This document shows, in pieces, positions 54,929 through 64,000 of a DNA stretch of 64,000 nt. Position 1 is the first letter of the stretch. Each line of letters opens with the position of its first letter. Under the pieces are notes generated by a model. It worked only from the letters and a program-made list of their open reading frames with translations, was not told the origin of the DNA and searched no databases. A program made the translations under genes and the position numbers. The DNA comes from Pseudocolwellia sp049933045 (GTDB lineage Bacteria > Pseudomonadota > Gammaproteobacteria > Enterobacterales > Alteromonadaceae): assembly GCF_049933045.1 (NCBI RefSeq), contig NZ_CP187926.1:3410001-3474000 (forward strand), in the 5' to 3' direction.

Positions 54929-56284
54929 ATGGCACGTAAGTTTCCCATGAATAATGAAAAAGACTCTAAAGCGGCTTTTTTCTTTTTATTCCTTTATACC
55001 GCCTCCACATTAATTCGTCCTCATGAAATGTTTCAAGCAAGTGTCGAATGGATAGTCATTAAAGTATTTGCCATTATTGCTTTTGGTTTAGTTCTAATGG
55101 TACAGAGGCCACTAAAATTATACCCACAACATTGGATGTTACTTTCTTTAGTGCCCTTAATTATAATATCTGGTTTTTTAAATGGCTCAGGTATGTTTGG
55201 CATAGAAGAAGCAAAGATGCTTCTTATAAGCGCAATTATTCCTTTATTTTTAATGAGTACTTGTATTACAACAATCAAACGTCAGCATATATTGATGGTG
55301 GTTTGCTTAATAGCTGCATTATTGATGGTACATAATGGTCATGTGCAACAAACGGCATATGAAGGCTTTGGTTGGGCATTACATACTCATTCCGTTGGTT
55401 ATATAGACTTAGGTGAACGAAGAATTACCTATTTAGGTTTTTTTAATGACCCTAATGATTTAGGCATGTTTTTAGTTATGAATCTTCCTTTTGCTATGTA
55501 CTTTTATTCTAAAGGTAAGTTTTTAATAAAATTAATCATGTTAGCTATATTATGCGCTTTGGGTTATGGCATTTTCTTAACAGGTTCAAGAGGTAGTATG
55601 CTTGGTGCCGGTGGATTAATTGGTATTTATCTATTAGTTGTAAATGCGGGACCTAAATTATTTATCTCAGTTGTATTATTGGCACCTATTGCTGCTACTG
55701 TTATTACTTCATTACAAAGTAGTATTGATTCTTCTGCCAATGGACGACTAGAAGCTTGGTATGCTGGTATACAAATGCTCATGGCCAATCCAGTATTTGG
55801 TGTTGGCAAAGGTAGGTTTTATGATCATCATGGTCTAGTTGCCCATAACTCCTATATACATGTTGCTGGTGAATTAGGTGTTCCTGGTTATTCTTTATGG
55901 GGTGGGGCCTTAATTTTTACAGTATTAACAGGCTATCTATTTATTAAAGCAAGTAAGCTAAAAAAAGAAGCCGCTGCTGCTGAATCGATAATAAATAAAG
56001 ATTTAAATGAAAATATAAATGAAGCATTTGAAAATGAACGATTACTGAATAAAACATTATTCTTCTCTATGATTGGCTTTATGATCACCGGTTTTTTTAT
56101 CAGCCGTATGTTTACCTTAACACTCTTCATTTTTATGGGTATGGCAATTGCGTCTCATATTCGTATGGTTAAAGTTTGTCCCGAATACCAAGAACACTTC
56201 AGTAGCTCTCCCGCATTAAGGTCTATGGGATACTGTTGGGTCGTTATAGTTGCTGTGTATATTTCATTAAAACTAGGCCTTTAA
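54929..56284 (+). CDS. O-antigen ligase/polymerase family protein, exosortase-associated
   Basis: The 451-residue integral membrane protein has about ten or more helices. The large loop before the C-terminal helices carries NGRLEAWYAGIQMLMANPVFGVGKG and AHNSYIHVAGELG, hallmarks of the Wzy_C/O-antigen ligase family. Its N-terminal FLYTASTLIRPHEMF resembles the putative O-glycosylation ligases of exosortase A systems. It could polymerise repeat units or ligate glycans to sorted proteins. AAAGGAC precedes the ATG. Confidence 0.88.
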   Translation: MARKFPMNNEKDSKAAFFFLFLYTASTLIRPHEMFQASVEWIVIKVFAIIAFGLVLMVQRPLKLYPQHWMLLSLVPLIIISGFLNGSGMFGIEEAKMLLISAIIPLFLMSTCITTIKRQHILMVVCLIAALLMVHNGHVQQTAYEGFGWALHTHSVGYIDLGERRITYLGFFNDPNDLGMFLVMNLPFAMYFYSKGKFLIKLIMLAILCALGYGIFLTGSRGSMLGAGGLIGIYLLVVNAGPKLFISVVLLAPIAATVITSLQSSIDSSANGRLEAWYAGIQMLMANPVFGVGKGRFYDHHGLVAHNSYIHVAGELGVPGYSLWGGALIFTVLTGYLFIKASKLKKEAAAAESIINKDLNENINEAFENERLLNKTLFFSMIGFMITGFFISRMFTLTLFIFMGMAIASHIRMVKVCPEYQEHFSSSPALRSMGYCWVVIVAVYISLKLGL

Positions 56285-56346
56285 AGCCTAGTAGCTATTC
56301 CTAGTTCATGCAGTGTAAAATTACTAAAATATTATGAGTTCATTAA

Positions 56347-57534
56347 ATGAAAAAAATTAAACTTATCTTCACATTACTAATAAATATTATCTTTTATGCT
56401 TTAGGTAATATCATCCCAAAAGATAAATCGGTATGGGTATTTAGTGCATGGTTTGGTCAAAAATATAATGATAATCCAAAAGCATTTTTTGAGTATGTGA
56501 ATAAACATCATAAACAAAAGATCAAAGTAGTTTGGATCTCTAAGAATATTGACGTTATAAGTGAGGTGCGACAATTAGGTTACATTGCTTATCACGAAAA
56601 AAGTTTATCCGGAATTTGGCACCAACTAAGGGCGAGTAAAGTTATAATTTGTCAATCTTTACACGATGATCTGTTCGCTCCCTGTATTGGTAAAAAAACT
56701 AAAGTCATTCAACTTTGGCATGGCATCCCTTTAAAAAAGATCATGTTTGATGCTTTTGCCGATAAAAAAGAACAAAAGAATATATTTGGTCAATTTGTAG
56801 ATTACTTATCGCCTTATAATGAACACAGAAATGATTTAGTTATTTCCACCAGTGAATTAACTCAAGCAACATTAGCTCAAGCTTTTAGACTAGATAAAGT
56901 TCAAGTTTTAACCTCAGGCTTCCCTCGTAATGATGTATTTTTCGAACATATCGAAAAATCAAAAAACGTCCCATTTAAATGTATTTATATGCCTACATTT
57001 CGAGGTGGAATAGCCTCAGAATGTGACTTATTTGAACGTTATGGTTTTGACTTTAAAGCAATAGAAAGTCAACTAATTAAACATAACATACAACTAACGC
57101 TCAGAATGCACCCTGTAAATAAACCACCAGTTCAAATTGTTGAAGAAATTAAAAATTCAACAGTAATTAAATTAGATGCCGGGAGCGATATTTATCAATC
57201 AATCAGCCAATATGATTGTTTAATAACCGACTATTCGAGTATTTACTTTGATTTCTTATTATCGAATAAGCCAATCATTTTCGCTCCTTTTGATTTAGAT
57301 GAATACAAGAATCGTGAGCGTTCTCTTTATTTTGAATTTGAAGATGTTACATTAAAACCTTATTGTTATTCTTGGAATGAAATATTAGAACGTTTAATCT
57401 CATTAAAAGAACACCCCGTCGATGATGAATACAAAAGTGAATACAGTGCTTTAAAAGACAAGTTTCATGAAAAACCTATCGATGGTAAGTCTCCATTCTC
57501 AGCTAAATTATTTAGCCATTTAGATAGTCAATAA
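56347..57534 (+). CDS. CDP-glycerol glycerophosphotransferase family protein (TagB/TagF-like)
   Basis: The 395-residue protein has an N-terminal membrane-associating helix (about residues 7-22). The conserved LWHGIPLKKI and a C-terminal YDCLITDYSSIYFDFLLSNK follow, typical of enzymes that transfer glycerol phosphate (or ribitol phosphate) from CDP-activated donors. In Gram-positives these build teichoic acids. Here, 12 bp before a glycerol-3-phosphate cytidylyltransferase, it probably decorates or builds the surface polysaccharide with glycerol phosphate. Confidence 0.88.
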   Translation: MKKIKLIFTLLINIIFYALGNIIPKDKSVWVFSAWFGQKYNDNPKAFFEYVNKHHKQKIKVVWISKNIDVISEVRQLGYIAYHEKSLSGIWHQLRASKVIICQSLHDDLFAPCIGKKTKVIQLWHGIPLKKIMFDAFADKKEQKNIFGQFVDYLSPYNEHRNDLVISTSELTQATLAQAFRLDKVQVLTSGFPRNDVFFEHIEKSKNVPFKCIYMPTFRGGIASECDLFERYGFDFKAIESQLIKHNIQLTLRMHPVNKPPVQIVEEIKNSTVIKLDAGSDIYQSISQYDCLITDYSSIYFDFLLSNKPIIFAPFDLDEYKNRERSLYFEFEDVTLKPYCYSWNEILERLISLKEHPVDDEYKSEYSALKDKFHEKPIDGKSPFSAKLFSHLDSQ

Positions 57535-57546
57535 GGATATTAACTT

Positions 57547-57942
57547 ATGAAAAGAGTACTCACATTTGGTACATTTGATTTATTTCATATCGGTCATTTA
57601 CAAATATTAAAAAGGGCGAAAACTTTAGGCTCATACTTAATTGTAGGGATATCTACAGACGCTTTAAATTTTTCTAAAAAACAACGTAACCCTATATGTA
57701 ATGAAACACAGCGGAAAGAAATAATCCAAGAGTTGAAATGTGTTGACGAAGTTTTTTTTGAAGAATCTTTAGAACTGAAACGCCAATATATTATTGATAC
57801 TAAAGCGGATGTATTAGTGATGGGAGATGATTGGAAGGGACGCTTTGATGAATTTAAAGACATTTGCGAAGTGGTCTATCTACCAAGAACACCCTCAGTT
57901 TCTACAACTGAAATTATTGAGATAGTTAGGAGCATAAATTAA
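57547..57942 (+). CDS. tagD: Glycerol-3-phosphate cytidylyltransferase-like enzyme
   Basis: The 131-residue protein is a compact nucleotidyltransferase predicted to make CDP-glycerol from CTP and glycerol 3-phosphate. The HIGH-type motif is HIGH at residues 14-17 in GTFDLFHIGHLQIL. RTPSVSTTEII lies at 114-124, and both fit the TagD/GCT family. Its product is the donor for the glycerophosphotransferase encoded directly upstream. Related cytidylyltransferases for other polyols are possible. Confidence 0.88.
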   Translation: MKRVLTFGTFDLFHIGHLQILKRAKTLGSYLIVGISTDALNFSKKQRNPICNETQRKEIIQELKCVDEVFFEESLELKRQYIIDTKADVLVMGDDWKGRFDEFKDICEVVYLPRTPSVSTTEIIEIVRSIN

Positions 57943-57944
57943 AA

Positions 57945-58739
57945 ATGAACAATATAGCTATATTATCATGTTGGTTTGGTGAAAAGTTTAATAAACCTCA
58001 AAAAATCAATTCAATTTATGACTTAAAGGTATGGCTATATGCCACAATAAAAAGTTTTTTACCTTATCAATTATTAGATAAGCTGGGGTTCGACTCTATA
58101 ATACCTAAGTCTCCTAAAGATATTAGAAACTGTTATTTTTATTCCAACAACTTAAAATTAAAAAAAGAAATTATTGATAAGGGATGGATATTTTGTTTCC
58201 TTGATAGCACTATTAATAATGGTGAAAGTATTGAATCTTCTTTACTTGCAAAAAAGGTAAAGTTTTTACAACTCAATGATGAAAATACAAGTGCGATTTA
58301 TAGCTTTGAACATTTAATATACATGGACAGTCGTCGAATTACAGATGACATTATAAAAATAATCAAATTAAATACGAAAGGTATTTTAATCCGGAAGACT
58401 CCGAGAGAGAAGACAACAGTTTGGCATGAAGTCGATGAAGCAAAAGGACAGGAAAGGTATGCTAAAAGTATGGCCCAAACTGTAGATTTTATAAACGCTA
58501 AAATTGATATGGGCTATTCGCCAGAGTCTAGAGTAATGAATACAGGGGTTATTGCATATCATATGAAGTCACCTGAAGTTAAAGCTGAAATTCATTCACT
58601 CTGTGATGAAGTATATAATGCATGCTTAGATTTGGCACAACCAGAATGCCAGATTTTTTGGTGCATTTTGTCTCAGAGATATACTCAAATTATCAATCAA
58701 CTAGATTTCTCAGTTATACAAACTCGTACTGGCGCGTAA
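57945..58739 (+). CDS. Glycosyltransferase-like protein (paralogue A)
   Basis: The 264-residue soluble protein begins NNIAILSCWFGEKFNKPQKI, starting 2 bp after the cytidylyltransferase stop. A YMDSRRITDDI segment could hold a DxD-like site. WHEVDEAKGQERYAKSM, VMNTGVIAYHM and QPECQIFWCILSQRY follow in the order seen in DUF616/TOD1-like glycosyltransferases. The assignment is by pattern only. It is clearly homologous over its full length to the protein encoded at 60213-60992 on the other strand. Confidence 0.65.
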   Translation: MNNIAILSCWFGEKFNKPQKINSIYDLKVWLYATIKSFLPYQLLDKLGFDSIIPKSPKDIRNCYFYSNNLKLKKEIIDKGWIFCFLDSTINNGESIESSLLAKKVKFLQLNDENTSAIYSFEHLIYMDSRRITDDIIKIIKLNTKGILIRKTPREKTTVWHEVDEAKGQERYAKSMAQTVDFINAKIDMGYSPESRVMNTGVIAYHMKSPEVKAEIHSLCDEVYNACLDLAQPECQIFWCILSQRYTQIINQLDFSVIQTRTGA

Positions 58740-58978
58740 TTAATATTCGAAATGTACTAAGAAAACTTCAGATTATTATAGATAGTCACATTGTTTTTCA
58801 ACCCCTAAAGTCTTAGAAAGAAGTGAGTTGATTTTGAATTAATATTTTCAATATCGAAACTGGAAATATTATAGTTACTCATATTTTATCTTAAGGATAC
58901 ATATATCAACTTTTTGTCATATTTTGTTCATATACACTTGGTAGTTTAGCTGCAAATATCTTTATCAGTTTAAACTCT

Positions 58979-60175
58979 ATGAATGACATTATTTTATATG
59001 GCGCTTTTGATCGACACAATTATGGCGATCTCTTATTCCCTTTAATTATGGAGCGAGTTATTAATGATTTGCATCCTAAAAAGAAAGTGCTCATAGCTGG
59101 TTTAATCAATAGTAATTTATCAAAATATGGAGCAAGAAAAACTATAACAATAAAGAAAGCATTAAAAATGAGTAAGAATGATGCCACGTTAATACTGGCT
59201 GGTGGCGATGTAGTAGCTTGTGATTGGCAATCAGCCTATGGATACCTTTTACCAAAGTCTCTATTCCCATTATATGAGCGTATAGCTTGTTATTATTTCC
59301 CTAAGTTCACACAGTATATAACCTCTCGTCTTGTGGGTTTAACCTCTGATTTGCCGTTCAATTTAAGCCGTAATGACATGGGAACTTCAAGAAAAGTTAT
59401 TTACAATTCAGTGGGAGCTACAGGCGTTTCAAATGTCACTAAGGAGCAGGATGTAAATGCTTTATGTGAGTTAATGAATGAGACTGATTTTGTTTCAGTA
59501 AGGGATAAATTTTCTCAATCTCAATTAGAAAGAGTAGGTTGTTCAACACCCAATTTAGCTCCTGATTCGGCCACGATTATGTCGTCTTATATTACTATCG
59601 ATGAGCTTGAACAGAAGTCTTCATTTGCAACTAAAGATCTCATAGAAACGCATATCGAGGGATATATAGTATTCCAAATATCTCAAGGGCATGTAAGAGG
59701 CAAAGAAAAAGCATTTGCTGAAGCTCTATCTCAAACGAGTAAAGCTTTTAACTTACCTATAGTATTTATAGCAATAGGTAACGCAGCTGGCCACAATGAC
59801 GTTACAGGCGTTCATAAAGTTGCTTCGTTACTGACTAAGGGCACAACTTACAGCACCTACTTAGATGGAAATATTTTCGATTTAATGAATATCATCCGTA
59901 ACGCCTCTTGCTATTGCGGTACTAGTCTACATGGCTTAATTACATCAATGTCTTTTAGTGTGCCAAGAGTTGCTCTATTACCAACATTAAGAAAGCAAAT
60001 TAATTACATGAATACATGGGATCTACCACATATGCCTAAAGGTGTTATGCCCGAAGATTTATCAGAAGCTGTTGGTATTGCTATGACGACTCCAAGTAAG
60101 GATTTGAAATCATTGGGGCAAAAATTAACGGATACTTACATGAGTAACTTTAAAAGCATGAGTTCAAGTTTTTAG
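58979..60175 (+). CDS. Polysaccharide pyruvyl transferase family protein
   Basis: The 398-residue protein begins MNDIILYGAFDRHNYGDLLF, the usual GxxxxxNxGD entry of the PF04230 family that adds pyruvate ketals to sugars of exopolysaccharides. ILAGGDVVA, VSVRDKFSQSQL, APDSATIM and GTSLHGLITSMSFSVPRVAL near the C-terminus follow the family pattern. It is separated from the preceding gene by about 240 bp without a recognisable gene. Confidence 0.87.
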   Translation: MNDIILYGAFDRHNYGDLLFPLIMERVINDLHPKKKVLIAGLINSNLSKYGARKTITIKKALKMSKNDATLILAGGDVVACDWQSAYGYLLPKSLFPLYERIACYYFPKFTQYITSRLVGLTSDLPFNLSRNDMGTSRKVIYNSVGATGVSNVTKEQDVNALCELMNETDFVSVRDKFSQSQLERVGCSTPNLAPDSATIMSSYITIDELEQKSSFATKDLIETHIEGYIVFQISQGHVRGKEKAFAEALSQTSKAFNLPIVFIAIGNAAGHNDVTGVHKVASLLTKGTTYSTYLDGNIFDLMNIIRNASCYCGTSLHGLITSMSFSVPRVALLPTLRKQINYMNTWDLPHMPKGVMPEDLSEAVGIAMTTPSKDLKSLGQKLTDTYMSNFKSMSSSF

Positions 60176-60212
60176 AATTTATGTTTTAAAAATCGTAAGA
60201 GTGGATGATTTT

Positions 60213-60992
60213 TTATAGTCCTGAACGGCTTTTTATTTCTGAAGACTCAACGGCTTGTATAATATCACTGTAAGGTTGTGAGAGAAGACACCAGAGTATT
60301 TGGCATTCTGGCTGTTTTAGCTGAATGCAGGCATTATATACTTCATTACACAGGGCTTTTATTTCACTGCCTTGAGCATTCATAGCATAGGCAAGGATGC
60401 CCGTGTTCATTATACGATTATTAGCACAATAACCCTTTTGTAGCTTAGTGTGAATAAAGTCTATCGTTTTATCCATATGCTTAGCATACCTTTCCTGTCC
60501 TTTCGCTTCTTCTACCTCATGCCAAATGCTAGGTTTAAGCTTAGCTTCGTATCGCAGAAGAACGCCTTTTTGATTCTTCTCAATGATATGAGTAATCTCG
60601 TCAGTAACTCGTCGACTATCCATATATATAAGATGTTCAAAGTGGCTGAAGTTAGCGTCATCAATCTGGAGAAACTTAACTTTCTTAGCGAGTAATGAGG
60701 ATGCAATGCTTTCGCCATTATTAATATCACTTTCAACAAAACAGAAATGCCATCCTTTGAACTGAACTTCTGTTTTTAGTCTTTTATTATTTGAATAAAA
60801 ATAACAACTTTCAACCCCTTGAGGTGCCTGAGGAATTATAGATATAAACCCGAGAACATCTAATATCCTATATGATAAAAGGTTTTTTATTTTGGCGTAA
60901 AGCCATTGCTTACAGGTGATAAGTGAATTAATTTTCAGCGGTTTATTGAATTTGTGGCCAAACCAACAGGATAATACAGCGACATTTTTCAT
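60213..60992 (-). CDS. Glycosyltransferase-like protein (paralogue B)
   Basis: The 259-residue protein is a paralogue of the one at 57945-58739. Both share LSCWFGxKFNKPxKINS, SIIPxxPxxxxxCYFYSN, HLIYMDSRRxTD, WHEVxEAKGQERYAK, IMNTGxxAYxM and QPECQIxWCxLSQ. It is convergent with the pyruvyl transferase gene. The pair may act on different linkages of the same polymer. Glycosyltransferase assignment is by resemblance to DUF616-like enzymes and is tentative. Confidence 0.65.
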   Translation of the reverse strand: MKNVAVLSCWFGHKFNKPLKINSLITCKQWLYAKIKNLLSYRILDVLGFISIIPQAPQGVESCYFYSNNKRLKTEVQFKGWHFCFVESDINNGESIASSLLAKKVKFLQIDDANFSHFEHLIYMDSRRVTDEITHIIEKNQKGVLLRYEAKLKPSIWHEVEEAKGQERYAKHMDKTIDFIHTKLQKGYCANNRIMNTGILAYAMNAQGSEIKALCNEVYNACIQLKQPECQILWCLLSQPYSDIIQAVESSEIKSRSGL

Positions 60993-61090
60993 TTTGCTTT
61001 CCTTATCCTTTTAATTGCTTAAGTAGATGTTACCCGCGAAAGTGATCGACATGTAGTTGCTTAAACACTCTTGATAAAAAATAAAAACAC

Positions 61091-62185
61091 TCATGATTTT
61101 TTAAAGTTAAATGGTATTTTCCCTTTAAATTTCAACGCCTTTTTTTCAACAAGATGCCAAGAGAGATAAGATATAAACATAGTCCCAATAAAAGAATAAA
61201 CACATAGCTCTAAAACATTAACCCCAGGTATAAAAGCAATAACACTTTGTTGTACTGGCCAAGCATAGATATATATACCATAAGAGTAATCACCATATTT
61301 GTTAAATCCTCGGATCCAACCTTTAGGGATATAGGCGATATAGAATATGACATAAAAGATAGTGACATTATAAACAACAAAAAAGAGTTCAGTGTTTATT
61401 GAAGAGGCAAGTAAAGTAAAGAGTATAGGATAAAATATTTGCTCGGAAAGTATCAAATAATCCTTAAAAATGTAACATGCAGTTCCAATAAAAAACAATG
61501 AGTACAATCTAAAATCTTCAGAAGCAAAATATGAAATAGGTAAGAAAGTAAAAAAATGATTAGTAATATAAATTAGCATACCAAGCAGAGGTATTAATAA
61601 ATATATTAAACGTTCATTTAACGCGCCATTCGACCAAATGAGTAAACGATTAATCGCAATGCTAAAAAAGACGAGAAGACAATAAGCTTTAACCTCAAAC
61701 GGTAATGTCCACAAAGAGCCATTTACAACTCCCGACCAAGGTAAAGATTCGAATACACCAGGTAAACTAGCTTCCTCGCCAAAAAATAGTACTGTATTTT
61801 TTATAAGGAAAATATAAGTTTGAGCATCTGTTAGATACTGTATTAATGAATAACTTGTGAAGAATGCGCCTACAATAAATACACAAAATATTACAGCTAT
61901 AAATAAGCCGGGATAAATACGAAGAAACCTTGCCCACAAGAAATTAGCTAAATCCTTTTTAACAAATAAACTATTAGCAATTAAAAAACCACTCGAGATG
62001 AAAAAAATATCAACAGCAATATGCCCGAATGACATATTAACGAGTTGTTTAAAAGGCTCAGTAGCATTATTACCTATAGACAAAGCATAGCTATGACTAA
62101 GTAACACACCAAAAGCTGCAATAAAACGGACTAAATTGAAATTATTATCTCTCGACTCTAAAAAACATGCTAAAGATTTGCGCAA
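61091..62185 (-). CDS. Acyltransferase 3 family membrane protein
   Basis: The 364-residue protein has about ten membrane helices. The family signature NFNLVRFIAAFGVLLSHSYAL carries the conserved His near residue 32. ARFLRIYPGLFIAV follows at about 86-99. Such enzymes O-acetylate or O-acylate sugars in surface polysaccharides. It lies between the flippase and glycosyltransferase-like genes on the same strand. Confidence 0.9.
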   Translation of the reverse strand: MRKSLACFLESRDNNFNLVRFIAAFGVLLSHSYALSIGNNATEPFKQLVNMSFGHIAVDIFFISSGFLIANSLFVKKDLANFLWARFLRIYPGLFIAVIFCVFIVGAFFTSYSLIQYLTDAQTYIFLIKNTVLFFGEEASLPGVFESLPWSGVVNGSLWTLPFEVKAYCLLVFFSIAINRLLIWSNGALNERLIYLLIPLLGMLIYITNHFFTFLPISYFASEDFRLYSLFFIGTACYIFKDYLILSEQIFYPILFTLLASSINTELFFVVYNVTIFYVIFYIAYIPKGWIRGFNKYGDYSYGIYIYAWPVQQSVIAFIPGVNVLELCVYSFIGTMFISYLSWHLVEKKALKFKGKIPFNFKKS

Positions 62186-62290
62186 AACTTCTTCTCCAGA
62201 AGAGAGTTATATAATAGAAGACTTAAGTCTTGAATGGCTTCAATTTAAAACCCAAACTATTATCACTAAAATAAAAACAACTTATCAAAA

Positions 62291-63806
62291 TTAATTTGAT
62301 CTCTTAGAAATTATTTTTTTACTAATAGACAGAAAATAATCTCCAGATATCTTTCTTAAGTTTTTGTCTAGTACTAATAGCCAACTAAGTATCAAGAAGA
62401 TAGCAAAACTTAGTGCGCCACATATAACAAGTTCGAACCAAGAAATTGTTGTCATAACAACAAGCGCAAGCCACAAACCAACACCAAAAACTAAGAAGTT
62501 AGCCCAAAATAGTTTACGTATGATCAACCAAAGCTTTAACTGATTATAAAAACTATATAACCATAAGCTTAGCACAACATTTGCGATAAAAGAGCCGATT
62601 GAAGTCCCGATAGCGACACCAACGAGTCCATACTTCAAACCAAGTACAATTGATAATGAGATATTAGTTATGGCCCCAAAAAGACTCACTAATGAAATAT
62701 ACTTATGTTGAGCCTGTGCCAATAAAACTTGATTAACTGAAGTATAAATTGCCTGACAAAAGAAGGTGAAAATTAAGAAATAAAGAATATATGCAGCTGA
62801 CTCAAACTCTTCACCAACCCAAAGTACGATAAAAGCTTTTCCTAAAATAATTAAAGGCGCTGAAAACAGTGTCGCAAAAAACAAGTTAATCATTATCGCA
62901 TTATGAAATAACTCATCTAAACTTTCATTTTTAGACATTTTTTCTCATAAAAACAGGAGATAAGAAACCATTCACAGTGAACACAAATGACTTAATATGT
63001 TCAGCTAAGCGATTAGCCACACCATAAACAGCAACAGATGAAAGACCAATAAGCTTAGTAACGATAAACGGATCAGCTTTTGAATTTAAGGTGTTAGCAA
63101 CACCGTTTGCTACTACATGCTTAGAAAACGCAAAAAGTGACTTTAACTCTTCTTTCGAGACTAACTTGAAGCTGAATTTCATGGCTGGATAAAGCTTCTT
63201 TATGTAATAAATCTTCACTCCATTCGTTAATACATCAGCAAAAAGAGTCGCTATTATTGCTCCCCAAATGTTCATGGTTGGTATTAATAAGAAGATTAAA
63301 ATAGACTTTATTAATACATTTACCATAACCAAATTAGAGTCAATATCTAGTCTTAAGAAAGCAGTAATGAAACCATGAAAAGGGTTCATTAGAAAATCCA
63401 TGATTATCTTTGCAGATAATACGAATAAAGCCATTTTGAGGGCATCAGCATCAACACTAGAGCCAAAAAAATCAGCTGAAAATAGTGCAACACAAGCCAA
63501 CAAAGCAACAGCAGCGAGACCAAGACAACCAAAAAGCACTATGCTGGTAGAAAAAACGGTATTAACTTCTACAGGGTCATCTTTTTCCAACGCTAATATA
63601 GTATGGCGTTGAACTGCTGACGGAAAGCCTAGTTCAATCACATTAAACCAGCCAATTATCGAAAGAATCAATAACCAAAATCCGTATCCATTAGCGCCAA
63701 GTACATTGATAAAGTAAGGAGTAAGTAATAATGAAGATACAACTAATACTATTCTTTCTATAAATCGAAAAATGGAACTCTTAAAAAATAGTTTTTTAGT
63801 ACTCAT
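62291..63806 (-). pseudogene. wzx: Oligosaccharide flippase (Wzx/MATE-like), frameshifted
   Basis: Two overlapping frames make one polysaccharide flippase. The N-terminal frame (62931-63806) reads MSTKKLFFKSSIFRFIERIV and has about eight helices. The C-terminal frame (62291-62938) reads MSKNESLDELFHNAIMINLF and has about six. They join at an A6 run (plus-strand T 62938-62943). Removing one A gives SPVFMRKMSKNESLDELF and a protein of about 504 residues, the normal Wzx size. A flippase is needed to move lipid-linked repeats across the membrane for the locus's ligase/polymerase. The call depends on whether the run is correctly counted. Confidence 0.85.
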
Positions 63807-63883
63807 TATTCAGTACTCGTGGAAAAACATTCATAATTAACTCTTTGTAGATAATGGCTTTGTCTTTTACGCTATTTAACAAA

Positions 63884-64000
63884 TTAGATAGCGCGTTTTG
63901 TTTTTTGTATTAATTGCCAAATAAAATTAGGGACTATTTTAAACAATCTCCCTTTTACTGACAATTTACTGTTGTTTTTCAATTTAGATGCTTTGAGCAG
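63884..64000 (-). CDS. C-terminal end of an unidentified gene running off the right edge
   Basis: An open minus-strand frame enters from the right edge and stops at TAA 63884-63886. It gives 38 residues ending in FKIVPNFIWQLIQKTKRAI. The basic amphipathic end is common in glycosyltransferases of such loci, but nothing more can be said. Confidence 0.5.
   Translation of the reverse strand: MLKASKLKNNSKLSVKGRLFKIVPNFIWQLIQKTKRAI

Noticed and set aside
63796..63834. 12-codon ORF (MNVFPRVLNNEY) with an AAAGAG site overlapping the wzx start
   Set aside because: Too short to support as a gene; it could be a translational coupler but no evidence beyond position.
1..64000. tRNA, rRNA or CRISPR arrays
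   Set aside because: No cloverleaf-like genes, rRNA segments or regularly spaced repeats were seen on reading; a tRNA scan was not possible here.

Overview
The window is AT-rich DNA from a gammaproteobacterium, most likely a marine Alteromonadales of the Colwelliaceae type (Colwellia/Thalassotalea-like). This is inferred from gene content and order: metJ-metBL, the tsaE-amiB-mutL-miaA-hfq-hflXKC block with purA nearby, queG, orn/rsgA/psd, and rhodanese-grxC-secB-gpsA facing gpmI-envC-yibQ. These are conserved gammaproteobacterial neighbourhoods. The exosortase A locus on the right is typical of polysaccharide-producing aquatic bacteria. No rRNA, tRNA or CRISPR array was seen.

Layout. 1-1291: 5' part of an unrecognised gene running off the left edge. 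1350-6008: methionine genes metL and metB facing metJ, with tandem met boxes between metB and metJ. 6498-9685: malic enzyme and purA. Two copies of a ~279 bp inverted-repeat element (MITE-like, 4 bp target duplications) lie in this stretch. 10142-11454: a decayed IS110/IS1111-type insertion sequence whose 3' non-coding part may be a guide-RNA gene. 11941-20593: hflC-hflK-hflX-hfq-miaA-mutL-amiB-tsaE on the minus strand. 20816-29179: queG, a frameshifted small lipoprotein, a DUF1289 protein, a very large degenerate hybrid-sensor-kinase-like protein, then orn, rsgA and psd. 29273-34212: a BlaI/M56-type regulator-protease pair with a TonB-like tail, a lysophospholipase, a cation efflux protein and trmL. 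34327-40425: gpsA, secB, grxC and rhodanese, divergent from gpmI, envC (frameshifted) and yibQ.

40456-64000 is the accessory part. It holds a trypsin-like protease, an exosortase-associated acyltransferase, a ThiF-nitroreductase fusion, a third MITE copy, two giant TPR lipoproteins (PrsT type), exosortase A with a fused EpsI-like tail, and an unrecognised secreted protein. These are followed by a CelD/FemAB-like acetyltransferase, an O-antigen ligase/polymerase, a glycerophosphotransferase plus glycerol-3-phosphate cytidylyltransferase pair, two paralogous glycosyltransferase-like proteins flanking a polysaccharide pyruvyl transferase, an acyltransferase 3, and a frameshifted flippase. Together they look like a surface polysaccharide assembly locus coupled to exosortase sorting, possibly with glycerol-phosphate and pyruvate decoration. 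No PEP-CTERM substrate and no PrsK/PrsR regulator was found inside the window.

Five single-base lesions fall in homopolymer runs (two in the IS transposase, one each in a lipoprotein, envC and wzx). Either the source assembly has indel errors or these genes are truly off or phase-variable.
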